NCBI GenBank assembly: GCA_009829735.1
Contig: CM020620.1
Coordinates: 19,194,020-19,258,019, forward strand
Reading direction: 5' to 3'
Source of the DNA: Pyropia yezoensis
Lineage: Eukaryota; Rhodophyta; Bangiophyceae; Bangiales; Bangiaceae
DNA length: 64,000 nt
Below, in pieces: positions 1 to 8,533 of this stretch. The translations under genes were made by a program, and so were the position numbers. Every line of letters starts with the position of its first letter. The stretch's first letter is position 1. The notes under the pieces are model-generated. The model did not search any database. It had not been told where the DNA came from and was given only the letters and a program-made list of their open reading frames with translations.

Positions 1-494
1 GGGTCAAGTAGACTCGACCGGAAGTCGAAATTCACCCGACACACGATGGTGAGACTTTTGACTTCTGGACGGAAATTCGACTAGGACTTCCGACATACTA
101 GAGCAGGGTAATGCTGCTGGTATTTGTTTCTTGGGATTTTTGCACGGGAGCCAGACGGATTTCTACGCTTTGAGTGCTTTGCATGTGGAGTGATATGATT
201 GGTTTGTTTGAGGGTTCATTTTCTGAGTGTTTTGAGGGGTTGCGTGAGCGTGTGAGAAGGGTTGATAAGGAGGGACAGCAAGGCGGGGAGAGCCCACCTT
301 GGCTGAAAAAGCAAGTAAACACCGTCTGGCTCCAACACATCTTGTTCGTGCCTTGGTGAGTTGACCCGCTCACCACACGCAAGTCGCGTGTTCGGCTGTG
401 TGGAGGTGCTTGCTTCCGGTTTCCCAAGTTGGGATATCGACAATACTCCTCGTCCTTCCCTGACTCGGGCTTGGTGGTTGGGAGTACTGCTACA
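1..494 (+). repeat. 5' LTR of element B (first ~45 bases outside window)
   Basis: Direct repeat of 19022-19515, ending in GTACTGCTACA at 494. The first roughly 45 bases, present in the right LTR from 18977, lie beyond the window edge. Confidence 0.92.
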
Positions 495-496
495 GT

Positions 497-512
497 TGGT
501 GGATCAGCGGGG
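497..512 (+). promoter_or_regulatory. Primer-binding site of element B
   Basis: TGGTGGATCAGCGGGG begins two bases after the LTR end. It starts with TGG, as expected for pairing to a tRNA 3' CCA. It differs from the site used by elements A and D2 (TGGTGGAGCAGCAGGGGA), so a related or different tRNA is implied. Confidence 0.65.
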
Positions 513-1207
513 GAGCGGATATCGACTTTGGTACCTCCCTTGACCGGAGACGGGACCAAGTTGGCCCCTCTCCCCTTTCGGCACCGAGACTTCCGGTGAC
601 ACGATCGACTCGCCTACGTTCCGAGCGTTCGCTGGGTGACGAGGTTGGCCACCGTGAGTCTTGGTGGGAGACCCGGAGTTTCGGGAAACCTCACCGCCTT
701 CCTTGAGGCAGGTGGAGGCGTGGAACGTGCTCTAGGAACTCCCTAGCTGACGATCCCCGACTCTGGACACCGTTTGGTCGTTTTGGTTGACTCCACGTGA
801 TTCTTGTGGAGATGGCTGGCGAGGGACACCCCCCCATTGCGCCGAGTGTACCTGGGGCGGGGGAGCGTAGTCCTCCCCCGACGGGCGGAGTACCACCCAG
901 GCCGGGCAGTGCGGATGTGGTGGGTCCAGAGGTTGGACCCCGACGGCGGTCGGCCAGGTTCCTTCCCAGGCCGTCCCCGGAAGAGACGGGCGGAGTTCGC
1001 CCTTCTCCGGTGGGAGCGCCGAGCCAGCGTTAGGCTCCGGCAACCTCTTCGGGAAGTGACGACACTCACTTCGGCACTGGACCGCCGACCGGCAGAGGTG
1101 ACGGGACGGAGCGTTCCGTACCCCGGGTTGGAGGGTCCGCGCCACGACTGGTGCCGGAAGGACCAGGTGGGAGCTCGAGTCAAGCTCCACCTGGATCATC
1201 CGGTGTC
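513..1207 (+). other. Untranslated leader of element B
   Basis: About 0.7 kb between the primer-binding site and the gag start. ORFs exist in several frames here but none shows a recognisable domain. I see no gene. Confidence 0.5.
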
Positions 1208-1757
1208 ATGGATGATTCGGTGATGACCGCCATCGCACAAGTCGTGCGAGAGGAGGTGGGGAAGGCGTTGAAGGGGAATACCCCTCCGCCTGAGCAGGCC
1301 TCGAGGCGGCAGAAGCGACGGGAGATTCGACGTACTCTCCGTCGTTTGGTGGACTCGGAGTCTGAGTCCTCCGCAAGTGGTAAGTCGGGTGAAGAAGATC
1401 TTACCCGACGGGTTCGTGTGACTCAAACGGACCGTCATGGGACCAGAGTCGTCCCAGGAAAGACAGTGGTGAATAATCCGTTGTTCAAGGATGTCTTCGA
1501 CTGTGAGACATATGGGTTGGTCAACAAGTCGTTGACCTACTCGAATAGTCAGGCCCGTACCCTGGGCCGGCGCAAGAAGCACGTTGCGCAATCCTTCGGG
1601 GTCCGTTCAGAGTGGGACGGGACTCCACCCCTGAAGGTCTTCCAGTTTTTGCGAAAGTTCGCAAAAGCCTGCGATGACAATGATGTATCTGAAGCTGAAG
1701 CGTTTTTCATGCTTCAGGACTTCACCAAGGAGCCACTCCGCTCCGAGGTGATGAACG
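1208..1757 (+). pseudogene. gag: gag of element B, 5' part (split by element A)
   Basis: N-terminal half of the Gag polyprotein of element B. I chose the ATG at 1208 (MDDSVMTAI) as start, since the longer frame upstream opens at GTG. The capsid region (FDCETYGLVNKS, EWDGTPPLKVFQFLRKF) matches the D2 gag position by position. The reading frame breaks at 1758, where the LTR of element A begins, and resumes at 11413: the split block reads LRSEVMN then VMPSRHGG, against LRTELMSVMPSSSSGG in D2. The five bases GAACG at 1753-1757 recur at 11413-11417 as the target duplication. Confidence 0.88.
1753..1757. repeat. Target-site duplication of element A, left copy
   Basis: GAACG directly before TGTAGCA of the left LTR, repeated at 11413-11417 directly after the right LTR. 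A five-base duplication is normal for Ty3/gypsy integrase. Confidence 0.93.
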
Positions 1758-2328
1758 TGTAGCATCCCTGGCCCCGACTTGGCGCCGACCCGGGACTGCA
1801 ACCAGAGGGCACCAGGTGCCAGTACACGCCCGCCGTGTGGTGATGGTTGGCGGTCGTGGCCCGTGCCCGGCACTGGGATGCGGTGGACTACGCTATCCAC
1901 GCGCGAGAGAGGGATTTCTGATGTGTTTTTGCATACTTGTGAGGGACTTGATTTGAGAGAAATTGAGTGTGAGATTAGTGAGTGGGAATAGAATTAGTAG
2001 TGATAGTGGCCCCCGACCTGACGAGGTTAGACTCGGGTCGGGGCCACTCGGGGTTATGGGGGGGCTACCTGGCCAACGTGCCGAGGCTCCCCCAGATGCA
2101 CGTTAAGAGGGACAGCGAGGCGCCCTTGGCCCGCGCCCTCAGGAAAAAGACAACTGCGCGTTTGCTTTCCTCTTCCCCGTGTGCACTACCGTGCGTATCT
2201 GTTTGCTCTGCGAGCAGGCACGTGAGGCAACAGGCATACCATTCTCGTAGTTCCCCTTTCTGTGTTACCTGTCCCTTTCCCCCGAGGGATATTGACACGT
2301 GTCTGAGAGGATCGAGTTTTATACCACA
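1758..2328 (+). repeat. 5' LTR of element A
   Basis: Begins TGTAGCATCC and ends TATACCACA (TG...CA). It is repeated with near identity at 10842-11412, at a constant offset of 9084 bases. Confidence 0.95.
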
Positions 2329-2332
2329 TATT

Positions 2333-2350
2333 TGGTGGAGCAGCAGGGGA
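2333..2350 (+). promoter_or_regulatory. Primer-binding site of element A
   Basis: TGGTGGAGCAGCAGGGGA lies four bases after the LTR. The same 18-mer follows the D2 LTR at 56293, and a near copy follows the F LTR at 53018. It would pair with a tRNA whose 3' end reads ...CTGCTCCACCA. Confidence 0.75.
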
Positions 2351-2539
2351 CTGTGGAGTGTTTGGGAAGAGACATTTGGGAGCAGCGGTTGGGTTGTTCC
2401 TGTTCTGTCTTTTTCTGTGGTTTGGGAAATATTTGCACCCGTTCACGGGAATCCCATTCCTGGCTCTCCAACCCCTCTCTTGTGGTCTGGCGATCTTTGG
2501 ACACGCAGGCAACTGGACTGTGGCTGTCAAGAGACCAAC

Positions 2540-4300
2540 ATGGCTACCCTTCCTGGCACGACGGTGCCCGAAGGGGTAGACCCCGCGTCCCTTGACGCAT
2601 CCCTGGTCACCGCGGGGGACGGTGCCCAACCCGGCGTTCTCCCTACGGGTGAAGCAGACCTGGGCGTGACATCCGGTAGCGGACTGGAGTCCACAGGCGG
2701 CCAAGCACCACCTGCTCCCGTTCCTCCGGCTGTTCCTCCTGTGGGAGCCACCCCGGGGTCAACGGCGTTTGAGTCCGCTCGCAGCAGACGTCTCCCTCCT
2801 GTCGGTTCTACTCCTCAACCTCCAGGGATAGCCCCTGGTGTGTTTACTCCTGGACCCACACATGGCAGCTGGGTGTATACACCTCTTCCTGTGGGCACTG
2901 GCGATGCCAGAGGCACCGTTGTGACTGGTTCTACGAATCTCCCTGAGACCTCGACTCCTGGGACCGGCCAAGCTTTTCCTCCCCTTGCATCCTATGGGGC
3001 GGGGAGCTCCAAGACCGGTAACCGGAGCAGCCGAAGGCGTCGGCGTCATCGCCGTCGCTCTAGCACCAGCGAGGCCAGTTCCTCCAGCTCTGAGGGGGGA
3101 TATGATTGGGATGCATCTCCCGGTCCCACCCGGCGCAGGCTAGTCGAGTTTGACTTCCCTGCCCACCAAGTGGGAGATGCCACCCTGAACAAGGTCACGT
3201 ATTGGGGTAACTACCGGCTGGAGAACCAAGACCAAGGTTACACCCGGAAGATGGCCAAGAAGATGGCGTCCCTGAACCGGCGAATGCAACCGAGCTTCGG
3301 GGGACATCCTAAGTTTTCCGGGAAGAGACCGGCGCTTATCTTTGCCTTCCTGCGCCGGTTTGTCAAGGCATGCAATGACAACGATGTGTCCGAGGGCAAG
3401 GCTCTCTACCTCCTGGTTAACTTCATGACCGGAGAAGCGGAACAGCGGTTTGCACAGGTTCTACCAGACTCTGCCGGACACATTGTCGGACGTACCGTCG
3501 CGAGTTATCCGGAGGCGGTCAACTGGCTCCTGTCCAACTATGCTGACGCGGACTCTCTGCGTAAAGCAGTCGGCAGGCTGAACCGGGCAACCATGGAAAG
3601 ACAAGAGACTCCAGAGGCGTTCGCCCGTCGTGTCCGGGAGATGAGCGATGCTTGTGGCAACGTTTACCCCGAGGACAGGCTCAAGATGATCTTCTCGGAA
3701 GGGCTTCCTGAATATCTTCAAGTGGATGCGGAGAACTACAACCAGGAACATCAAGAACATACCTTCCAGCAGTTGATGGCCTACACCCAGGGCAAGCACC
3801 GGCAAGCCAGGGCCCTCCAAGCTCCCTTGGTATCAACCCCCAAGCCGTTGTCGCGAGTTCGACCCGGACCCGACAAGTATAAGGGAGGTGATAGCCCTGT
3901 ACCGGTACTCGCAGTTGGCGAGGCCTCACCCATGGGGTCAGGGGACAAGTGGGGCGGCTTCGTTTCTAAGGAGCAACCATCCCTGGTCGCCCCCAAGCAA
4001 GTCAAGAACCAGCGGTTCCGGTCTTTCTGGCTGTGCCAGAAGGAGGATCACATGTCCTACCAGTGCCCGACCATTCCCAAGGACCTCCAGGAGAAACTCA
4101 AGCGTCAAGGACTGGTGTTTGCAAAGGCGGTCAACTGGGCTGACCGGCGGGCACCCTCCAAGATGGACAAGGCACAGGTACATGCAATCCGAGTGGCAAC
4201 CTTACAGAGCATCACGGAGGCTCTGGCAAGGGAAGCTCCTACGGACTTCGACCTGGAGACCGAAACCTCTAAGGACTCCTCGGACCCGGGAAACGAGTAG
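2540..4300 (+). CDS. gag: Gag polyprotein of element A
   Basis: Structural protein that would form the virus-like particle. The ATG at 2540 (MATLPGTTVP) is the first good start after the primer-binding site; the open frame upstream runs through the LTR and is not expected to be translated. Pro/Gly/Thr-rich N-terminus (about residues 1-150), an Arg/Ser-rich patch near 165, then a retrotransposon capsid region (about 250-430; FLRRFVKACNDNDVSEG, FARRVREMSDACGNVYPEDR). The C-terminal zinc knuckle reads FWLCQKEDHMSYQC: the first Cys of the CX2CX4HX4C pattern is Phe (TTC at 4025-4027), while elements B, D2 and F keep it. The 586-residue ORF is intact. Pol lies in the -1 frame downstream. Confidence 0.9.
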   Translation: MATLPGTTVPEGVDPASLDASLVTAGDGAQPGVLPTGEADLGVTSGSGLESTGGQAPPAPVPPAVPPVGATPGSTAFESARSRRLPPVGSTPQPPGIAPGVFTPGPTHGSWVYTPLPVGTGDARGTVVTGSTNLPETSTPGTGQAFPPLASYGAGSSKTGNRSSRRRRRHRRRSSTSEASSSSSEGGYDWDASPGPTRRRLVEFDFPAHQVGDATLNKVTYWGNYRLENQDQGYTRKMAKKMASLNRRMQPSFGGHPKFSGKRPALIFAFLRRFVKACNDNDVSEGKALYLLVNFMTGEAEQRFAQVLPDSAGHIVGRTVASYPEAVNWLLSNYADADSLRKAVGRLNRATMERQETPEAFARRVREMSDACGNVYPEDRLKMIFSEGLPEYLQVDAENYNQEHQEHTFQQLMAYTQGKHRQARALQAPLVSTPKPLSRVRPGPDKYKGGDSPVPVLAVGEASPMGSGDKWGGFVSKEQPSLVAPKQVKNQRFRSFWLCQKEDHMSYQCPTIPKDLQEKLKRQGLVFAKAVNWADRRAPSKMDKAQVHAIRVATLQSITEALAREAPTDFDLETETSKDSSDPGNE

Positions 4301-4428
4301 GGCAGGCGCTCTCCCCAAGTGTCTTCCCGAATCTCCCACGGCAGGGTACTTCTACCTGTTCTCCCCTTGCGTGCCGGGAGAAAGGACGGCGGTTACCTGC
4401 TCAACCGGTAGCCGCCTGGACACCCTGT

Positions 4429-7400
4429 GTGTTCAAGGGGACATTGCTCGTCCTGCGTAAAGAAAACCTCAAGATTAATGCTCGTATGCGTGTGGGGGAT
4501 AGCCTCCCCCAAGCTGTTACGCCGGTGGTTGACACGGGAGCCGGACCAAGCGTCATCACTGAGAACCTGTTACCTCCGGGCTGGCGTCGACATGCCTGGA
4601 GAGCGCCTACCCGGACCCATATCGTCGACGCTTCGGGTCAAACCCTACGACCGCTTGGCCGTCTTCCTGTCGCCATCTATGTCAACAATGAACCAATGCT
4701 TTTTCCCTTTCTGGTAGTCAAGACCCTATCAGTCCCCCTCATCCTAGGCTGGGACTTCCAGAAGCAGCATGTCAAGAGCATCCTACCCGGAGAAGGGAAG
4801 GTCCAGTTCAACCATGGGTTTGTGTCACCGGTATTGGAGCATCTGGACGCCAAGGTTCGTGTAGCCAAGGGCAAGAGGGAACGCATCCCACCCTCTACCT
4901 TGACTCTCTTCAAACCGGTGCTCCTACCCCCTCGCTCGGAGACCAAGGTTCAAGTAACGACCCGGATTGCAGGTCAATGCCTGATCTACGGACGTAAGGA
5001 ATTTCTGGCGAAACACCGGTTATACTTGGCCCACGGACATCACAAGAAGGTAGAAAGGCACACCCCGTTCTCGGTGCTAATCGTCAACGTGAGCCGGAAG
5101 CCAATAACCCTCGCCAAGGGCACCCGAGTTGGTACAGCGGAGCCTTACCGGGGGTCCGCCCGTGCTATGAGCAAGGAAGACCTCCTGAACCTGCAGCAAG
5201 AACTGGCATCCAACTTGACGGCCTTAGACGTCCCTCCGAAACAAGAGCAGGCTGGCAGCGCTACTCCGAAACCCGAACAAGCACCACCCGGGATGCCGAA
5301 GGTCAAGCAAGAAAATGTCCCTCCCGACTTGAAGGAGGCACTGGAGAAGCTTCTCCAGGAATATCGGCACCTGTGGTCGGGAGAGCTGGGCAAGATGGAC
5401 GCCACTCTACACCGGATTCAACTCAAGCCGGAAGCTAAGCCAGTGCACATGCAACCATATCGGGCCGGACCTCATCGCCGGGATGAGATTGAGAAGCAGG
5501 TTAACAAGATGCTCAAGATGGATGTTATCGAGCCGTCTGATGGCGAGTGGGCTTTCCCGGTGGTAGTCGTCCCGAAAACCGGCGGTCACTTCCGTTTCTG
5601 CGTTGACTACCGGCGCCTGAACGAGATGACAGTCAAGGACGTATACCCGATACCCCGGATGGATGATTGCCTCGACTTTCTTGGTGATGCCACCCTCTTC
5701 TCGACGCTGGATTGTAATGCCGGTTACTGGCAGATCCCTCTGGCTGACGAGGACAAGGACAAGACCACCTTCACGTGCCACCTGGGACTATTCCGGTGCA
5801 AGCGTCTTCCTTTTGGTCTCACCAATGCTCCGGCAACCTTCCAAAGAGCCATCGACATCATCCTGTCCGGGCTAAGGTGGAGAACATGTTTGGTCTACCT
5901 GGACGACATTATCGTTTTCTCCAAGACCCCAGCGGAACACCTGGAGCACCTTCGGGAGGTCCTGGCCCTCCTGTCCAAGGCTGGAGTTACGCTCAAGGCC
6001 GAGAAGTGCCACCTGTTTGAGACTGAGGTGGAGTATCTGGGGCACGTGCTGAGTCCGGGGGAGCTCCGAGTCAATGAGAAGAACATCAAGGCCCTCCGGC
6101 ATGCACGGCAACCCAAAACCCAGACGGAACTCAAGAGCTTCCTGGGTATGTGCAACGTCTATCGCCGGTTCGTACGGGACTATGCTCTGATTGCCCGGCC
6201 ACTGACCAAGCTGACCAGCAAGAAGCTGCCCGCACAACTCCCGGTGTTCGACGAGAAGCAGACGGCGGCCTTCGAAGAGCTCAAGAAGCGCCTGACCACT
6301 ACTCCAGTACTGGCGTTACCCAAGCGGGAGGGCCAGTTTGTTCTGGAGACGGATGCCTGTGGCGTCCAGGTGGGGTGCTCACTACTCCAGCAGCAACCTG
6401 ATGGGCACTTTCTCCCGATAGGCTACTACAGTCGCGTCTTGACTCCAGCTGAGAAGAACTATTCCACGACCGAGCGCGAGTGCTTGGCAGTCGTCTGGGC
6501 TTGCTTCCTGTTACGGCCATATCTTGAAGGACAAGAGTTCCTCATCCGGACGGACCACGCCAGCCTAAGGTGGCTGCTATGTATGGACAGCAGTCAAGGA
6601 AGGGTAGCCCGGTGGCGCCTACGCCTTTCGGAGTTCAAGTACAAGGTGTGCACCAGAGCAGGGAGGGAGCACCACTGCGCCGACACCATGTCCCGGCTGG
6701 AGACTCCTGCAGCCGATACCGGTCCTATCCCGGAGGAAATACCTTGCTTCATCCTCCCGAATGTCGGACGTGGCTGGCACGCTCCCCTGTATGAGACACC
6801 TGAGGCTCATCAACCGGTGACCATTCACCGGATGCTGGAGGCACAACTGACGGATCCTCAATGCTTGGAGCTTCGCCACCAAATGGACCTGAACCGGAAC
6901 AGTCGTTTCTCCGAGTCTACGGACGGACTCCTAGTACGGGTGTCACCCTTCGATGGGGCCACTCAAGTCTACGTACCCCGGGGCCTACGAGCTGACATCC
7001 TACGCCTGGAGCACTCGTCTCCCCAGGCCGGACATCCTGGTATCAATCGGATGTATGCTTCCATGAGACGACACTATTACTGGGAAACCATGGCCAGTGA
7101 CGTCCATAAGTACCTGGAGGCTTGCGTTTCGTGTGCAAGGAACCGGTTGTCCCAGAGGAAGAAGACTTCTAAGCTACGCCTATTCCCTGCGGCGGAGCCC
7201 TTTGCAAGCTTGAGCATGGACATCCTGGGGCCCCTACCTGAAACATCCAGTGGCAACCTATACCTGCTCATCATATGTGACCGGTTCTCCAAGTTCACTC
7301 GAGCAATCCCGCTGAGGACCATCACGGCTCTGGATGTTACGTCAGCCTTCTGCGAGTACTGGATAGCTGCCTACGGTCCTCCAGACTCCGTCTTGACCGA

Positions 7401-8388
7401 CAACGGTCCCCAGTTTGCATCCCTGTTCTTCCAAGGAGTCTGTGACCTGATGGGCATCAAGAACTTGTACACTACGACGTATCACCCTCATACGAACGGC
7501 CAGGTGGAACGATTCAACCGGACCCTAGTAGACATGCTACGGCACTACGTGGAGGAGCACCAAGAAGACTGGGACGAGCTCCTGGCTGTCCTCACTCTAG
7601 CCTACAACTCCCGAGTTCACCGGACAACGGGGGTCGCTCCACTCGACTTTGTCACCCCAAGGCGGCTGACCAACTTCTCCCTGGAAAGAATACCAGACGG
7701 TCCCCAGCCTGCACTGAAGTCAGGTCCCAAGGCAAAGGATGAGTTCCTGGAACAACTGAAGCTCCTGCTCCCAAGAGTCAAGGAGTCAATCTCGAAGACC
7801 CAGGAGCGCTACAAGCGGGACTATGACAAGGGCGTTCGGGAAAAGAACAAGGAACTGGGTGGTGGCGACTGGGTTTTTGTGGACAACCATAGCAAGACCC
7901 GGGGGAAGCTGGACTCGAAGACGGATGGACCTTATGAGATCCTGAATACGGACGGTTGGACGTTTCTTCTAGACGTGGATGGCTCCCCGTACCGCGTGAG
8001 CAGCGACCATGTCACCCGAGCTCCACCGCCAAGCCAACAGGACTTGACCCGGCGCAAGCGGGCCGCAGTACCCTGGCTATCCCAAGAAGAAGGTCGGGAA
8101 TATGTCTACGTCAAGTTTGTGGACCATGCCTGGAGAGACGGACGCTTGTACCTGCGAGTACGCTGGTTCGGTTTTAACCCGGCAGATGATACATGGGAAC
8201 CCTCAAACCGGCTACCCATCGCGGATGTCTGTGCCTACACGCGACGGAACGGGATAGAGGGCACTCCAGTGGCCAGAGCCGGCAAGATTCTGGAGTCGGA
8301 CTCGGAGGAGGACCAAGAGGATGGGGCCAACCAAGACCCTCGGGACGAGCCGAGTTCATCCGCAACGGATGCGGAACAAGAGGATTGA
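4429..8388 (+). CDS. pol: Pol polyprotein of element A (PR-RT-RH-IN-chromodomain)
   Basis: Enzymatic polyprotein of a chromovirus. Visible in order: aspartic protease DTGA (about residue 37); reverse transcriptase with the FCVDYRRLNE block and active site YLDD (about 487); RNase H (TDACGVQVG, TDHASLRWLL); integrase HHCC zinc finger (HSSPQAGHPG...CVSCARNR), then the D-D-E core (SMDILGP, LTDNGPQFAS, NGQVERFNRT); and a C-terminal chromodomain (LYLRVRWFGFNPADDTWEP, about 1240-1270). The frame opens at GTG 4429 and its first ATG is 4486, so the true N-terminus is unsure. A 128-bp gap and a -1 frame separate it from gag, so frameshifting over the gag stop is unlikely unless the frame opens further upstream. 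No stops within 1319 residues. Confidence 0.93.
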   Translation: MFKGTLLVLRKENLKINARMRVGDSLPQAVTPVVDTGAGPSVITENLLPPGWRRHAWRAPTRTHIVDASGQTLRPLGRLPVAIYVNNEPMLFPFLVVKTLSVPLILGWDFQKQHVKSILPGEGKVQFNHGFVSPVLEHLDAKVRVAKGKRERIPPSTLTLFKPVLLPPRSETKVQVTTRIAGQCLIYGRKEFLAKHRLYLAHGHHKKVERHTPFSVLIVNVSRKPITLAKGTRVGTAEPYRGSARAMSKEDLLNLQQELASNLTALDVPPKQEQAGSATPKPEQAPPGMPKVKQENVPPDLKEALEKLLQEYRHLWSGELGKMDATLHRIQLKPEAKPVHMQPYRAGPHRRDEIEKQVNKMLKMDVIEPSDGEWAFPVVVVPKTGGHFRFCVDYRRLNEMTVKDVYPIPRMDDCLDFLGDATLFSTLDCNAGYWQIPLADEDKDKTTFTCHLGLFRCKRLPFGLTNAPATFQRAIDIILSGLRWRTCLVYLDDIIVFSKTPAEHLEHLREVLALLSKAGVTLKAEKCHLFETEVEYLGHVLSPGELRVNEKNIKALRHARQPKTQTELKSFLGMCNVYRRFVRDYALIARPLTKLTSKKLPAQLPVFDEKQTAAFEELKKRLTTTPVLALPKREGQFVLETDACGVQVGCSLLQQQPDGHFLPIGYYSRVLTPAEKNYSTTERECLAVVWACFLLRPYLEGQEFLIRTDHASLRWLLCMDSSQGRVARWRLRLSEFKYKVCTRAGREHHCADTMSRLETPAADTGPIPEEIPCFILPNVGRGWHAPLYETPEAHQPVTIHRMLEAQLTDPQCLELRHQMDLNRNSRFSESTDGLLVRVSPFDGATQVYVPRGLRADILRLEHSSPQAGHPGINRMYASMRRHYYWETMASDVHKYLEACVSCARNRLSQRKKTSKLRLFPAAEPFASLSMDILGPLPETSSGNLYLLIICDRFSKFTRAIPLRTITALDVTSAFCEYWIAAYGPPDSVLTDNGPQFASLFFQGVCDLMGIKNLYTTTYHPHTNGQVERFNRTLVDMLRHYVEEHQEDWDELLAVLTLAYNSRVHRTTGVAPLDFVTPRRLTNFSLERIPDGPQPALKSGPKAKDEFLEQLKLLLPRVKESISKTQERYKRDYDKGVREKNKELGGGDWVFVDNHSKTRGKLDSKTDGPYEILNTDGWTFLLDVDGSPYRVSSDHVTRAPPPSQQDLTRRKRAAVPWLSQEEGREYVYVKFVDHAWRDGRLYLRVRWFGFNPADDTWEPSNRLPIADVCAYTRRNGIEGTPVARAGKILESDSEEDQEDGANQDPRDEPSSSATDAEQED

Positions 8389-8533
8389 GAAGAAGGGAAC
8401 GGGTATATCAAGGAGAACACGCAATACAAGCATGGAACAATCAAGGAAAACAAGCACCCGCTCGGGCAACCCTTCTCTCCGCCTCTTCCCTCCTCGCTTC
8501 TCCCAAGATCCTCACCCTCCTTGCCTCCAACTA

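Noticed and set aside
1982-2539. Open frame upstream of the gag ATG of element A
   Set aside because: Lies inside the LTR and primer-binding site and starts at GTG; the same peptide is repeated in the right LTR at 11066.
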